Source of the DNA: Paenirhizobium daejeonense
GTDB lineage: Bacteria; Pseudomonadota; Alphaproteobacteria; Rhizobiales; Rhizobiaceae
Reading direction: 5' to 3'
Assembly: GCF_014280875.1 (NCBI RefSeq)
Contig: NZ_JACLAL010000004.1
Span: 463,524 to 527,523, forward strand
Length of the DNA stretch: 64,000 nt
The notes under the pieces are model-generated. The model saw only the letters and a program-made list of their open reading frames with translations, made no database searches and had not been told where the DNA came from. Below are positions 35,416-45,545 of the stretch, piece by piece. How positions within the stretch are numbered: position 1 is the stretch's first letter; every line of letters starts with the position of its first letter. A program made the position numbers and the translations under genes.

Positions 35416-36495
35416 TCAGCGTGAGCGTCGCTTCGCCCGCGCTGCATAGACGCGGTGAACCAGTTCCGCGACAGCCTTGTAGAATGCCGACGGAATGACG
35501 TTGTCTACCGCCACCTGAGCGAACATTGCGCGCGCAAGCGGCGGATCTTCGAAGATCGGGATGTTGTTCTGCTGCGCTATCTCGCGGATCTTCAAGGCAA
35601 CCAGGTCCTGCCCCTTGGCCACGACCACTGGCGCGTCGCTTTCTTCGCGTACATAGCGCAATGCGACTGCATAGTGCGTCGGGTTGGTGATCACGAGGGT
35701 CGCACGCGGCACGTTGTTGATCATACGCCGACGGGCGCGGTCACGCGCGATGGAGCGCTGGCGAGCCTTGACGATAGGGTCGCCCTGAGACTGCTTGAGT
35801 TCGTCCTTGACGTCCTGCTTGCTCATGCGCAGCTGTGTGTACCAATGGTGCCGTGTCCAGAAAAAGTCGACAATTGCGAGCACTGCGGTGGCAAACAGGA
35901 TGACCAGCATGATCCGTTTCAAGGTCGCCATGATCTTCACGAAGATCACTTGCGGGTCGGAGAACATCGCATCGAGCGCGCCGAAATAGTCCCTTCGCAA
36001 CACGAAGACCATTACGACCGAGACGATGATGATCTTGAACAGCGATTTGCCGAATTCGATGAGGCCGCTGACGCTGAACAGCCGCTGCCAGCCCTTGGCG
36101 ATCGAGATGCGATTGGCCTGGGGCCTGATGCGCTCCAGAACCAGCTGCGGCATGTTCTGAGCCACGTTCGAACCGATGCCGAACAGCAAAAACAGCACTG
36201 CGGCCGGCAGGAAAAGGGCGCTCATCTCCCATCCGAGATGGGTGAAGAGGGACACAACGTCCGTGGAGGTCGCGATATGCCACTGGTCGGGTTGTTCGAA
36301 GAGATCGCGGAGGCTTTCTCCCAGCCGCGCGACGCCGGCGGGCACGAAAAAGACGAGATAGATATAGAAGGCGAGGGAGGAGGCGAAGATCGGGACTTCC
36401 CTCGATGAAGGCGTATTACCCTTCTCGATCGTGTCCCTTAGTTTTTTCTCTGTCGGGTCTTCTGTTTTACTGTCTTTATCCTGGTCGTCGGCCAC
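35416..36495 (-). CDS. flhB: Flagellar export gate protein FlhB
   Basis: 359 aa, starting with GTG at 36495 (AAGGAA 6 bp upstream). The polar N-terminus ([23 protein letters not shown]) precedes four membrane helices. The cytoplasmic domain has the autocleavage NPTH motif ([16 protein letters not shown]), which sets the hook-to-filament switch with FliK. It is separated from fliG by a 12-bp-stem hairpin, so it may be transcribed only by read-through. Confidence 0.97.
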   Translation of the reverse strand: MADDQDKDSKTEDPTEKKLRDTIEKGNTPSSREVPIFASSLAFYIYLVFFVPAGVARLGESLRDLFEQPDQWHIATSTDVVSLFTHLGWEMSALFLPAAVLFLLFGIGSNVAQNMPQLVLERIRPQANRISIAKGWQRLFSVSGLIEFGKSLFKIIIVSVVMVFVLRRDYFGALDAMFSDPQVIFVKIMATLKRIMLVILFATAVLAIVDFFWTRHHWYTQLRMSKQDVKDELKQSQGDPIVKARQRSIARDRARRRMINNVPRATLVITNPTHYAVALRYVREESDAPVVVAKGQDLVALKIREIAQQNNIPIFEDPPLARAMFAQVAVDNVIPSAFYKAVAELVHRVYAARAKRRSR

Positions 36496-36570
36496 GTCCG
36501 GTTCCTTGCTCGCCAGGGGTCTCTTGCGTCAGCGATCCGGGTGACGGTCGCGCCGGGTAGAAAACTAGAC

Positions 36571-36599
36571 GCCCGCCGATTGAAAGCCAATCGGCGGGC
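36571..36599 (-). terminator. Hairpin between fliG and flhB
   Basis: GCCCGCCGATTG (36571-36582) and CAATCGGCGGGC (36588-36599) form a perfect 12-bp stem with a 5-nt loop. On the minus strand it is followed by GTCTAGTTTTC, a weak T-run. It looks like a terminator or attenuator inside the minus-strand flagellar operon. Confidence 0.6.
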
Positions 36600-36635
36600 G
36601 CAGGCAGTCTGGCGTTTTCAACAGTCGTGCGTGCC

Positions 36636-37676
36636 TCAGGCGGCCTGTGTGGTGTCGCCTTCCGCTTCCTTGAGCTGGATCTGTCCCGAATTGGCGAGGC
36701 GTATGGCTTCCTGCGCCACTGCGCGGCGCGCGATGGCGACTTCGCGGGGGTTGATCCCGACCGTGCCGGATTGAAGGTCCGATTCGATCATGCGACGCGA
36801 GCGCGGGCTGATCGAGGAGAGTACGCATTCGCGGATCTCCATGGTGGCGCCGCGCAGCGCCATCGTGAGGATGTCGCCGGAGATGTCGTTGAGCAGCATG
36901 ACGCGGCTGCGCTGCGGCATTGCCAGCAGGTCTTCGAAAAGGAAGATCTTCGGACGAACCTTGTTGACGGATTCCCGGCTGATCGATTCCAGCGAATTGA
37001 GCAGGGTATCGACTTCCGGCTTCTCCAGCTCGTTCATCAGTTCGGCGACCTTTGTCGAACCCACGGAATTCCGTTCGGCATCGATCTCGGCGATCAGATC
37101 GTGAACCCGGTTTTCGATGATTTGCGCAGCCTTCGGGCTGACGTTCTTCAGGTTCACCGTACGGTTCATGATATCGGCACGCCGACTTTCCGGCAGCTTC
37201 AGGAGAACCTTGGCACCGAAGGACGACGGCAGCATGGATAGGATATAGGCGACGGTCTGGGGATGCTCGCGCATCAGGAACTTCGCGATGAAGTCCGGAT
37301 CGGCATCCTGCAGCCGGTCCCAGATGGATGCTTCGTAAGCCTGGAAGGCGGTGCGACGGCCGAGCAGGCCATCAACCTCTTCCGGCGTCAGGCCTTCCTC
37401 GAGAATGCTCTCGATGGCCTTCGCATTGTCCATGAGACCCGCACCTTCGGTGAACAGGTCTTCGAATTCATTGACGAGTTCGGCGAGTTCATCCGGCGGG
37501 ATGGTCCGAAGTGTCTGGGCCGATGCAATGATTGTCTGCAGCTCGGCCTGGGTGAAATACTTCAGAAGCTTTCCGGCGACGCCTTTTCCCATGGCGAGCA
37601 GCACAGCCGCGGCCTTGTCTGCCTGGGATAGCGGCTTGCCCGTCAATGGGCCGCCGAAATCGTCAAAGTCCATCAT
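36636..37676 (-). CDS. fliG: Flagellar motor switch protein FliG
   Basis: 346 aa. N-terminal FliF-binding part (LSQADKAAAVLLAMGKGVAGKLLKYF), the middle domain with the EHPQTVAYIL variant of the EHPQ motif for FliM contact, and the C-terminal torque domain (FLFEDLLAMPQRSRVMLLNDISGDILTMALRGA) with charged residues for the stator. It is part of motA-fliM-fliN-fliG; a two-codon ambiguity exists at the start (ATGATG). Confidence 0.98.
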   Translation of the reverse strand: MMDFDDFGGPLTGKPLSQADKAAAVLLAMGKGVAGKLLKYFTQAELQTIIASAQTLRTIPPDELAELVNEFEDLFTEGAGLMDNAKAIESILEEGLTPEEVDGLLGRRTAFQAYEASIWDRLQDADPDFIAKFLMREHPQTVAYILSMLPSSFGAKVLLKLPESRRADIMNRTVNLKNVSPKAAQIIENRVHDLIAEIDAERNSVGSTKVAELMNELEKPEVDTLLNSLESISRESVNKVRPKIFLFEDLLAMPQRSRVMLLNDISGDILTMALRGATMEIRECVLSSISPRSRRMIESDLQSGTVGINPREVAIARRAVAQEAIRLANSGQIQLKEAEGDTTQAA

Positions 37677-37705
37677 GGTCTTTCCTCTCTGGCCCCGGGA
37701 GCGGG

Positions 37706-38290
37706 TCAGGATATCTTGGTGCTCATCACTTCGATCAGTTTGACGCCGAAACGGGTGTCATCGTTTTCCAGAACCGTGATCTCGCCGCGGGCGATGCGGC
37801 GGCCATTGACCATGATTTCGACCGGTTCGCCGATCTTCTTGTCCAGGGCAATGATGGCGCCTTCCTCAAGGCTCATCAAGCCGGAAACTTGCATGCGGCT
37901 GGAGCCGAGCACGATCTGGACGTCGATCGGGATATCCATGATCAGATCGATATTGGCCGTCAGCGCGCTGCCGGGTTCCTGCGTCGTGGTGGACGAGCCA
38001 CCGAAATCATTGCCGCCGAAGCTCGAACCACCGAAATCGGAGTTCGCGCCACCGATGGCGCCGCCGCCGAAATCGTTGTCGAAACCCGAAAGCGGATCGG
38101 CCTTGGCCGAGTCCATGGAAAAATCGGAGCCGAGATCGGATCCGAAGTCACTGCCGATATCCGGCAAGGTACCTTCCGCGTCGCTCTTCAGTACGCCGCG
38201 CAGATCATCGACCGCCTGGTCGAAATCGGCGTCCGGCGTCGGCATCGCGAACGCGTCATCTTCGGTCAAAGGTGTCTTCTTCGTAGCCAT
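37706..38290 (-). CDS. fliN: Flagellar motor switch protein FliN
   Basis: 194 aa: a 110-residue acidic, Gly/Ser/Phe-rich N-terminal extension ([30 protein letters not shown]) before the SpoA domain ([56 protein letters not shown]). Long extensions of FliN are typical in Rhizobiaceae. It forms the base of the C-ring. The phenylalanine-glycine repeats of the extension are notable but of unknown use. Confidence 0.97.
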   Translation of the reverse strand: MATKKTPLTEDDAFAMPTPDADFDQAVDDLRGVLKSDAEGTLPDIGSDFGSDLGSDFSMDSAKADPLSGFDNDFGGGAIGGANSDFGGSSFGGNDFGGSSTTTQEPGSALTANIDLIMDIPIDVQIVLGSSRMQVSGLMSLEEGAIIALDKKIGEPVEIMVNGRRIARGEITVLENDDTRFGVKLIEVMSTKIS

Positions 38291-38367
38291 GGATTCATTA
38301 TTCCCGTTGAAACTTGCCTCAACCTGCCTTTCGTCAAGGCTTGTATGAAATGACTGGGGGATCGACC

Positions 38368-39321
38368 CTAACCCATCAAATGTCTTAGAATTTCATCTTC
38401 ACTGCTGATGTTGTCCTTGACCCGAACGGTGTATCTCTCGCCGGCGCGACCGAATTCGCACCTGTACATTTCCTTGCCGTTGGCGCTGACATCGACCGTT
38501 ACGTCGCCCGTCTCCTGGAAGGGGATGACATCGCCGGCGGCGAGCCGGGATATGGTGTTGAGCGTGAGGGTCTGCAGGCGGATACGTGCCTCGAGCGTCA
38601 CCTGCGAACGACGCACCTGCTCGGCGATCTGGTCGGCCCATTCCTTGCGGTTACGCGACATCTGGCTCTTGGACTTCGGCACGGTCACGACCGTCTTCAA
38701 AAGCGCTTTTTGCGGGATCACCAGGTAGAATTCGGAGGAGACCGGACCAAGCTCGATGCCCATCCTGACGAGGGCAACGAATTGGTCGACATGATCGTCC
38801 TCCGGTTTGGGGCGATCTTCCGCGTTATGCGGCTTTTCGATGAGGGGTTCGAAGCCGCCGGGCGCATTGACGCCGGAACGCAGCACATTCGCAATCTTGT
38901 CGAACACCATTGACGAGAGATCGAGCTCGATCAGCGAAAGGGGACGATGCACCGGCTCCTCTATCGTCTCGGGAAGCGCGCCCAGTAGATTTTCCATCAG
39001 GGTGATGATGAAGGAGTTGTTGCAGGCCAGTACGAAACCCGGAGACCAGTTGCGCAGCGAAGCGTCAGCCAGCACGACATTGTCGCCAAGGTCGGCGATG
39101 ACGTCGTTCATGAGACCCGATTCGTGACCTTTGTAGTGAACCTGCATATCGAGGCCGGTTTCACTGTGGAAGATATCCGGCAAGAATTCTGAATAGAGCT
39201 GCCCGAAGTCAGAGCACAGCTTCTCGACCGTTTTTTTGTCGCCGAGTGCGCCGGTGAGCCTGGAGAGCAGCGCGTGATCCATTGCCGGGACTGCCTTGGT
39301 CTTTGCTTCCGCCATCGTCAA
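38368..39321 (-). CDS. fliM: Flagellar motor switch protein FliM
   Basis: 317 aa. The middle CheC-like domain and the C-terminal SpoA domain ([48 protein letters not shown]) are clear. The N-terminal CheY-binding peptide seen in enterobacterial FliM (LSQxEIDALL) is not recognisable, and the protein begins [22 protein letters not shown] instead. Start codon overlaps the motA stop (ATGA). Confidence 0.95.
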   Translation of the reverse strand: MTMAEAKTKAVPAMDHALLSRLTGALGDKKTVEKLCSDFGQLYSEFLPDIFHSETGLDMQVHYKGHESGLMNDVIADLGDNVVLADASLRNWSPGFVLACNNSFIITLMENLLGALPETIEEPVHRPLSLIELDLSSMVFDKIANVLRSGVNAPGGFEPLIEKPHNAEDRPKPEDDHVDQFVALVRMGIELGPVSSEFYLVIPQKALLKTVVTVPKSKSQMSRNRKEWADQIAEQVRRSQVTLEARIRLQTLTLNTISRLAAGDVIPFQETGDVTVDVSANGKEMYRCEFGRAGERYTVRVKDNISSEDEILRHLMG

Positions 39322-40190
39322 GCTGCCTTGTTCTCACCACCGGGGTTCATCATTTCCTGCTCGACCGCGTCGATCGATGGACGTTCATAAGAGGAAATCG
39401 TCTTGCGGCCGTATTCAAGAGCAACCTGCGGAACGGAACCGTTCATGTAGGCGAGCAGGGTCTGCTTGACGATGATGTAGAGGCGATGCTGCTTGGTTCG
39501 AACAATCTTGATCTGCGCCGAGATCGGGTTGCAGATCGAGTAGGACAGGATAATGCCGAGCATGGTGCCGACGAGAGCCGCGCCGATGAGGCCGCCCAGA
39601 ACTTCCGGCGATTCGTTGATCTTGCCCATCGCCTTGATAACGCCGAGAACCGCCGCGACGATACCGATTGCCGGGAAGCTGTCGCCCATGGCAACGATCG
39701 AGTGATAGGGCTTCATCTTGTCGTGCAGGACGGTGTCGATTTCCTCGTCCATCAGTGCTTCGATTTCGTGGGAACGAGCGTTGCCGATGATGATGAGGCG
39801 CACATAGTCGCAGACGAACGCGGTCAGTTCCTTGTTCTTCAGAACCGATGGTGCGGCCTGGAAGATCGAGGATTCCTCGGGATTGTCGATATGGGCTTCG
39901 ATCTCGTTGCGGGACTTTGTTCTCAGGTCGCGCATCAGGGAATAGAGAACGCCGAGCACATCAAGGTAATCACGCTCCTTGGGAACGGAGTATTTGAATG
40001 CTTCACCGATCGCCTTGCCGGAATCTTTGACCACCTTCATCGGGTTGGCCATGATGAAACCACCAAGGCCGGCGCCGCCGATAATCATCAGTTCGAAAGG
40101 CTGCACGAGAACGTTGACATGCCCGCCCATGGCCATGAACCCGCCAAGGATGCAGCCGAAGGTAATAACAAGTCCTATGATAATATTCAT
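39318..40190 (-). CDS. motA: Flagellar stator protein MotA
   Basis: 290 aa with four membrane helices: [19 protein letters not shown] at the N-terminus, [16 protein letters not shown] next, and [14 protein letters not shown] plus [23 protein letters not shown] near the C-terminal half. The large cytoplasmic loop carries charged residues facing FliG. It pairs with MotB, encoded 19 kb downstream. It leads the minus-strand group motA-fliM-fliN-fliG. Confidence 0.97.
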   Translation of the reverse strand: MNIIIGLVITFGCILGGFMAMGGHVNVLVQPFELMIIGGAGLGGFIMANPMKVVKDSGKAIGEAFKYSVPKERDYLDVLGVLYSLMRDLRTKSRNEIEAHIDNPEESSIFQAAPSVLKNKELTAFVCDYVRLIIIGNARSHEIEALMDEEIDTVLHDKMKPYHSIVAMGDSFPAIGIVAAVLGVIKAMGKINESPEVLGGLIGAALVGTMLGIILSYSICNPISAQIKIVRTKQHRLYIIVKQTLLAYMNGSVPQVALEYGRKTISSYERPSIDAVEQEMMNPGGENKAA

Positions 40191-40374
40191 TTCGTGCCCG
40201 CATCTGAACGTTGCTTTTCAGTAGAACCGATAAGCGGCTTTCCTTGCGTGAGGCTGTACCTCGCTGGTTTCTTCCGTCCTGCCGTAAACTTCTTGTTCCG
40301 CAGGGCTTCCGAGCCTCGCCAGAGAGGATGCCCAAACCCTGATTGGAAGAGCTTGTGAAAGGTCTGAAACGCCA

Positions 40375-40399
40375 AAAGGCAGGGGAAAACCGCCTGCCT
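40375..40399 (-). terminator. Possible terminator before motA
   Basis: AGGCAGG (40377-40383) pairs with CCTGCCT (40393-40399). Read on the minus strand the second arm is followed by TTTT. It lies in the 246-bp gap between the unknown gene after fliI and motA and would separate the two minus-strand transcripts. Confidence 0.45.
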
Positions 40400-40436
40400 C
40401 TGGTGATTCGAAAGACGCTTGCCGAGCTTGCCGTCT

Positions 40437-41006
40437 CTATTCGCTGTAGACCGCCCCGGTTGATGTTACGATTTCCCATTTTCCGTCATGCTGTCGGAAA
40501 GCGGCGAGACGGGAATTGTCCGGAAGGATGGAGCCGACCTGGACGATGAATATGCCCGTCTTGTCTTCTATGAGCGCCCGGCCATTGGCCACATGCAACA
40601 GCCTCAGGTCGCTTCCGCCGGGGAATGGCTGGGCCTCGCCGCCATCTCCGTTCATTTGCCCTTCGGGACCGAGACTGGAAACGGTCGCGGTCGTTACCGG
40701 GTCGACATTCATCTCGGCAGGCATGTCGGACCTGTTCTCCGCGTTCAGTTGTTCCCCTGGGCCACGGTCGATCCCGACGCCGCCGTTTCCACGGCCTTGC
40801 GGCAGGTCACGAAGCGATTCCCACCCGGCGACGCTGACCCCGAATTTGTCCTGATTGAAAAAGACGTACCACGGGAATGTCGCGGCTGCCGCGGCTACAG
40901 CCATGATTCCGCCGGTCAGCCAGCGGTCGAATGCGGTGGTTCGGTTTTCCTCCGCAACCGGTTCGTGGGACTTCTGATTCTTGTTCCTGCGGATCATTTT
41001 CATCAC
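40437..41006 (-). CDS. Conserved membrane-anchored protein between fliI and motA (189 aa)
   Basis: 189 aa: a short basic cytoplasmic tail (MMKMIRRNKNQKS), one membrane helix (about residues 32-50, TGGIMAVAAAAATFPWYVFF), a low-complexity middle, and a C-terminal globular part (LRLLHVANGRALIEDKTGIFIVQVGSILPDNSRLAAFRQHDGKWEIVTSTGAVYSE). Its start overlaps the fliI stop by 4 bp, so it is coupled to fliI. The same position in other rhizobia holds an unnamed gene. A flagellar role is likely from context only. Confidence 0.85.
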   Translation of the reverse strand: MMKMIRRNKNQKSHEPVAEENRTTAFDRWLTGGIMAVAAAAATFPWYVFFNQDKFGVSVAGWESLRDLPQGRGNGGVGIDRGPGEQLNAENRSDMPAEMNVDPVTTATVSSLGPEGQMNGDGGEAQPFPGGSDLRLLHVANGRALIEDKTGIFIVQVGSILPDNSRLAAFRQHDGKWEIVTSTGAVYSE

Positions 41007-42403
41007 GCGCCTCGCTTTGCGTTGGCAGCGGCCTGGTTGCCACCGGAGAGCGAGGCCCTCAATGCGTTGGCCAATTCCGTATAGGCGTCGATCACCATGC
41101 GGTCGCCGGGTGATTGCTTGATGACGTCGTAGACGACGGGCACCTGCTTGACTGCCATGTCGAGATCGGGGTCCGTTCCGGGCCGGTAGCCGCCGATCAG
41201 TCGCAGGTCTTTCGTCTCTTCATAGTTGTGAATGAGCGACTTCAGACGCGAAACCAGTTTTTCCTGGTCTGGCGTCCATGCCTTGCGGGCCAAACGGGAG
41301 ATCGAAGACAGCGGGTTGATTGGCGGATAGCGACCCTCGTCTGCAAGTGCGCGGTCGAGCACGATATGCCCGTCGAGAATACCGCGTGTCGAGTCGGCGA
41401 TCGGGTCATTGTGGTTGTCGCCATCGACAAGGATCGAAATGATTGCGGTGATAGTGCCGGAGCCCTCGAGACCGGGACCGGCGCGCTCGAGTAGCCGTGG
41501 CATTTCCGTGAAGACGGATGCCGGATAACCGCGGGCGACAGGTGGTTCACCGGCCGCGATTGCCACTTCGCGGATGGCATGGGCAAAGCGCGTCACGCTG
41601 TCGGCGATAAACAGTACGTTGTCGCCCTGGTCGCGGAAATGTTCGGCAATCGTCATGCCAACCAAGGGGGCCATCTTGCGCAGCATCGGGCTTTCGTCGC
41701 TGGTCGTCACCACCACCACTGACTTGGCCATGTTGTCGCCGAGCGTATCCTCGATGAATTCGCGAACCTCGCGACCGCGTTCGCCGACGAGCGTGATCAC
41801 CACCTTGTCGAAGGCGTCGGCTTTGGCGAGCATGGAAAGCAGCGTGGACTTGCCGACGCCGGAACCCGCAAAAATGCCGAGACGTTGGCCGTAGCAAAGC
41901 GGCGCGAAGATATCGATCGCCTTGACGCCGGTGCGGAATGGCTTGTCGACCCGGCTGCGTGTCATGGATGGAGGCGGAAGGCTGGTGATGGACCTTTCGA
42001 CAGTTCCATGAGTAAGTGAACCCTTACCGTCAATCGGACGGCAAAGCGAACTGATGGTCCTGCCACACCAGCTGGCATCCGGCGCAAGGCGAAATTCGCC
42101 TTGCCGGAGAACCATGTCGTCGACGCCGATCGGTTCGCCGGGTTCGATAGGGCAGACATAGACGAGATCGGGTTCGACCCGCACGACCTCTCCCATGTGG
42201 ACGCCGGTCGCGCTCTGGTGCGCGACGAATTCCCCCAGCCGGACATGCTGTGAGAGCCCGCTGACGGTGTAGTGGCCGGCTGCGATCGTGCGCACGCGTC
42301 CACCTCGGAACAGGTTGGTTCCTGGGGCGCTGTAATTTTGCACGATTTCCGCCAGCCCCTCCAGTCGCGGCATGCTCGCGGTCTGTGCGCCGGATTGCTC
42401 CAT
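41003..42403 (-). CDS. fliI: Flagellar export ATPase FliI
   Basis: 466 aa, F1-beta-like. Walker A is GSGVGKSTLLSML, with the surrounding DIFAPLCYGQRLGIFAG. Walker B is NVLFIADSVTRFAHA, and RGYPASVFTEMPRLLERAG follows. It energises export of rod, hook and filament proteins with FliH, whose likely partner is encoded at 58268. Start 42403 lies 19 bp after flgF. Confidence 0.98.
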   Translation of the reverse strand: MEQSGAQTASMPRLEGLAEIVQNYSAPGTNLFRGGRVRTIAAGHYTVSGLSQHVRLGEFVAHQSATGVHMGEVVRVEPDLVYVCPIEPGEPIGVDDMVLRQGEFRLAPDASWCGRTISSLCRPIDGKGSLTHGTVERSITSLPPPSMTRSRVDKPFRTGVKAIDIFAPLCYGQRLGIFAGSGVGKSTLLSMLAKADAFDKVVITLVGERGREVREFIEDTLGDNMAKSVVVVTTSDESPMLRKMAPLVGMTIAEHFRDQGDNVLFIADSVTRFAHAIREVAIAAGEPPVARGYPASVFTEMPRLLERAGPGLEGSGTITAIISILVDGDNHNDPIADSTRGILDGHIVLDRALADEGRYPPINPLSSISRLARKAWTPDQEKLVSRLKSLIHNYEETKDLRLIGGYRPGTDPDLDMAVKQVPVVYDVIKQSPGDRMVIDAYTELANALRASLSGGNQAAANAKRGA

Positions 42404-42421
42404 CGTCGCTACCTTTGATGA

Positions 42422-43156
42422 TTACTGGCTGCCACCAAGGGTCTTGATGGCCGATGTGAAGGTATTTTCGCTGCTCTGAAGAAGCGACGAGATGCCTTCG
42501 AATGCGCGGTTGACCTGGATGAGCTGGGTCATTTCCGACACCGCGTTGACGTTGGAGCCTTCGACAAAGCCCTGCATGACACCGATATCGGTCGAATCGG
42601 TTACCGGCTGCGGTGTGTCGGTTGCGATGACACCGCTGTTTTCGTAACGCAGGAAGCCCTTGGTCAGGTCGGCGGTGAATACGCCGATCGAGCCGACGAC
42701 CCTGTCGTCCTGAGTGATGCGGCCATCGGCGCCCACGGCCGGCGTACCACCATTCGCGTTGAGCTGGATAGGAGCGCCGCCGGCATCGAGGACCGGATAG
42801 CCCTGTGTGGACACCAGGTCACCGTTCTGCGTCATGGAAAAGCGGCCGTCGCGGGTCAGCACCTGTCCGGCCGGCGTGTCGATGGCGAACCAGCCGTCGC
42901 CCTTCACCGCAAAGTCGAGCGGGTTGCCTGTCTGCTGGACTTCGCCGGCACGCGTCGAGAGGTAGTCGTTGCCCTGATTGACGAATGCGATTTTGGCATT
43001 GATGTCATTGCCGGTCTTGCTCAGGACCTCGTCGAACTTGACTTCGGTAGCGCGAAAGCCGGCCGTGTTCATGTTCGCGATGTTGTCAGCGATCGTCGTC
43101 AGGCGGCGTTCAAGAGCGATTTGCGAGGAAATGCCAACGTAAATGCCCGACTGCAT
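42422..43156 (-). CDS. flgF: Flagellar proximal rod protein FlgF
   Basis: 244 aa of the FlgF/FlgG rod family: N-terminal IYVGISSQIALERRLTTIADNIANMNTAGFRA, a middle beta domain, and the C-terminal EGSNVNAVSEMTQLIQVNRAFEGISSLLQSSE helix. Start 43156 (MQSGIYV) gives the family-typical N-terminus. It opens the flgF-fliI-orf transcript and faces flgB across a 398-bp region. Confidence 0.96.
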   Translation of the reverse strand: MQSGIYVGISSQIALERRLTTIADNIANMNTAGFRATEVKFDEVLSKTGNDINAKIAFVNQGNDYLSTRAGEVQQTGNPLDFAVKGDGWFAIDTPAGQVLTRDGRFSMTQNGDLVSTQGYPVLDAGGAPIQLNANGGTPAVGADGRITQDDRVVGSIGVFTADLTKGFLRYENSGVIATDTPQPVTDSTDIGVMQGFVEGSNVNAVSEMTQLIQVNRAFEGISSLLQSSENTFTSAIKTLGGSQ

Positions 43157-43554
43157 ATATCTCTCCTGGTAACCCGTGCCTGTGTTCCACCCGTTCGGGA
43201 ACAGCTTTTGCAATATAAGGGTGGAAGCTAGAAGGCGTTGCTTGTGCGAACCTGTAGATTGCCCGCATCACGGCGTGCCCGGGTGGATTTCGCCACAATG
43301 CCAATTGGGTATTCGGCACCTTATTCATCTGTAGAAGCCGAGCCTTGCCGGTCGATGTGGTCGCGGCCCTAGCCAGTTGCCGGCCGCCGAAATAGGCTCG
43401 TTTGAGGTGGCTCCGACGTTTCTTTCTTTATGAGAGCGTGTCTCGTCTTCCGTCAAACGGGGCGAGGGCGGTTCAATTTCCAAAGAGGTTTTCCGTAAGT
43501 CCCGCGCAAGATTGTCGCTCTACTCATGGCATGAGAGAAATACGGAGAATAGCG
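43157..43554. other. Divergent promoter region flgF/flgB
   Basis: A 398-bp region without a gene, containing the promoters of the leftward flgF and rightward flgB operons. It lacks the TTAACC boxes and the ATGTCC leader block seen at class III genes, consistent with class II control by VisNR. A lone GCATGA at 43529 has no partner. Confidence 0.5.
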
Positions 43555-43950
43555 ATGGAGCCTATTCAGTTGTTCGACTTGGCGTCGCGGCAGGCGCAAT
43601 GGCTGTCTGTCAGACAGGAAGTGGTTGCCACGAACATCGCCAATGCCAATACGCCAAAGTTCCGCGCAAAGGACGTCACGCCCTTTGACAGCGAACTCAA
43701 GTCCGCCAGCGCCGGTATGGCGATGGCACGCACCCAGCCGGGCCATATGGAGGCCAGCATCATTGGTAACGGCAAGGTCGAAATCGATGAGCCGGACGTA
43801 AATAACGAGATCGGCACCCAGGAATCCGGCAATACGGTCGCCCTTTCGACCGAAGTCGCCAAGATGGGCGAAGTCAAGCGTCAGTTCGAGCTGAACACCC
43901 AGCTCATTCGCGCCATGCAAAACATGATGTTGACTGCGGTAGGTAAGTAA
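43555..43950 (+). CDS. flgB: Flagellar proximal rod protein FlgB
   Basis: 131 aa. N-terminal [33 protein letters not shown] and a C-terminal helix [22 protein letters not shown] 43555 follows ACGGAGA. It heads a long plus-strand operon flgB-flgC-fliE-flgG-flgA-flgI-motE-flgH-fliL-fliP, with flgC starting 1 bp after its stop. Confidence 0.96.
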   Translation: MEPIQLFDLASRQAQWLSVRQEVVATNIANANTPKFRAKDVTPFDSELKSASAGMAMARTQPGHMEASIIGNGKVEIDEPDVNNEIGTQESGNTVALSTEVAKMGEVKRQFELNTQLIRAMQNMMLTAVGK

Positions 43951-43951
43951 G

Positions 43952-44365
43952 ATGGATCCTTTGTCAGCCTCCCTGAAGATCGCAGGAAGCGGTCTTGAAG
44001 CCCAGTCTACACGACTGCGCATTGTATCGGAAAACATTGCGAACTCCCGCACAACGGGTGACACGCCGGGTGCCGACGCCTATCGGCGCAAGATCATTAC
44101 CTTTGATTCCGAGCTGGACCGTGCAACCGGAACTACGCTGGTGCATGTGAAGAAGCTCGGCGTCGATCGTTCGGATTTCGTAGAGGAATACGATCCGGAT
44201 CATCCAGCCGCCGACGAAAAAGGAATGGTGAAACTTCCTAACGTCAACATGCTGATCGAGATGGCCGACCTGCGCGAAGCGAACCGCAGCTACGAGGCCA
44301 ATCTGCAGACCATTCGTCAAACGCGAGATCTCATCTCGGCAACGATCGACCTATTGAAAGGCTAA
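43952..44365 (+). CDS. flgC: Flagellar proximal rod protein FlgC
   Basis: 137 aa: N-terminal [43 protein letters not shown], the FlgC GxDAYRRK signature, and C-terminal [34 protein letters not shown]. Together with FlgB, FlgF and FlgG it builds the rod. Confidence 0.97.
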   Translation: MDPLSASLKIAGSGLEAQSTRLRIVSENIANSRTTGDTPGADAYRRKIITFDSELDRATGTTLVHVKKLGVDRSDFVEEYDPDHPAADEKGMVKLPNVNMLIEMADLREANRSYEANLQTIRQTRDLISATIDLLKG

Positions 44366-44367
44366 CG

Positions 44368-44715
44368 ATGATTGATTCCGTTTCCAGTATCAATTCGCTG
44401 ACGAAGGGCGCCGGTACGCTCGGCGTGCAGTCGAGCGAAAGCAACATTCTGTCCCAGGCCGGTACGGTCGTCTCGGCGGCAGCCAGTGCCGCGCTCGGCC
44501 CCACCTTTGCCAGCGTGCTCGGCGGCGCCGTCAACGATGCCATCAATGCGGTCAAGGGGGGTGAAGCTGCTTCCTTCGCTGGCATCAAGGGCACTGCGGA
44601 TACGCGCGAAGTCGTCGATGCCGTCATGGAGGCCGACCGTACGCTGAAGACGGCGGTCGCCCTGCGCGACAAGGTGGTCTCGGCCTACCTCGATATCACC
44701 AAGATGCAGATCTAG
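44368..44715 (+). CDS. fliE: MS-ring/rod junction protein FliE
   Basis: 115 aa: helical, with a C-terminal pattern VVDAVMEADRTLKTAVALRDKVVSAYLDITKMQI typical of FliE, which joins FliF ring to the rod. The short N-terminal region is Ser/Gly-rich. It starts 2 bp after flgC. Confidence 0.94.
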   Translation: MIDSVSSINSLTKGAGTLGVQSSESNILSQAGTVVSAAASAALGPTFASVLGGAVNDAINAVKGGEAASFAGIKGTADTREVVDAVMEADRTLKTAVALRDKVVSAYLDITKMQI

Positions 44716-44735
44716 ACGGCTGAGGAATCGCGACC

Positions 44736-45524
44736 ATGAGAGCACTTGCCATTGCTGCGACGGGTATGGATGCCCAGCAGACCAATCTCGAAGTCATCGC
44801 AAACAACATTGCGAACATCAACACAACGAGCTTCAAGCGCGGCCGCGCCGAGTTCACCGACTTGCTCTACCAGACCGAGCGCGCCCAGGGCGTGGCCAAC
44901 CGGGCAAACCAGTCCGTGGTGCCGGAAGGCGCCAACATCGGTCTCGGCGTGCAGACCTCGGCTGTCCGCAAGCTTCACACGCAGGGTGAAATCTCCTCGA
45001 CAGGCAACGACCTCGATGTCGCGATTGTCGGCAAGGGTTTCTTCATGGTGGAAGGCGGCGACGGTTCGACGCTCTACACCCGCGCCGGCGCGTTCAATAA
45101 GGATGCGAACGGCCGTCTCGTGACCATCGACGGTTACGGCGTCATGCCGAACATCACCATTCCGGATGATGCCACGGAAATCACCATCAGTCAGGATGGT
45201 ATCGTTTCGGTTCGCGTCGGCACGGAAGAAAACCTGACGGAACTCGGTCAGCTTCAGCTTTCCAACTTCGTCAACGAAGCGGGCCTGAAACCGCTCGGCG
45301 ATAACCTGTTCCAGCAGACGGAAGCCTCTGGCGAAGCCGTTGTCGGTGTCGCTCAGGATACCGGCTTCGGCTACGTCAAGCAGGGTTATCTCGAAAGCTC
45401 GAACGTCGATGCCGTCAAGGAGATCACCGATTTGATTTCCGCTCAGCGTGCTTACGAAATGAACTCAAAGGTCATCACGACCGCCGACGAAATGGCGACC
45501 ATCGTCAGCCAGAATCTGAAGTAG
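44736..45524 (+). CDS. flgG: Flagellar distal rod protein FlgG
   Basis: 262 aa, the standard FlgG length. N-terminus [46 protein letters not shown], a [18 protein letters not shown] segment and the C-terminal [43 protein letters not shown]. No anomalies. Confidence 0.98.
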   Translation: MRALAIAATGMDAQQTNLEVIANNIANINTTSFKRGRAEFTDLLYQTERAQGVANRANQSVVPEGANIGLGVQTSAVRKLHTQGEISSTGNDLDVAIVGKGFFMVEGGDGSTLYTRAGAFNKDANGRLVTIDGYGVMPNITIPDDATEITISQDGIVSVRVGTEENLTELGQLQLSNFVNEAGLKPLGDNLFQQTEASGEAVVGVAQDTGFGYVKQGYLESSNVDAVKEITDLISAQRAYEMNSKVITTADEMATIVSQNLK

Positions 45525-45545
45525 TCCTAACGAGGCAGGGCAAGC

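Noticed and set aside
37990..38160. Repetitive TTCGGC/CCGAAATC-rich DNA as a possible repeat array
   Set aside because: The repetition is explained by the Phe/Gly/Ser/Asp-rich extension of FliN, a protein-coding low-complexity stretch, not by a CRISPR or satellite.
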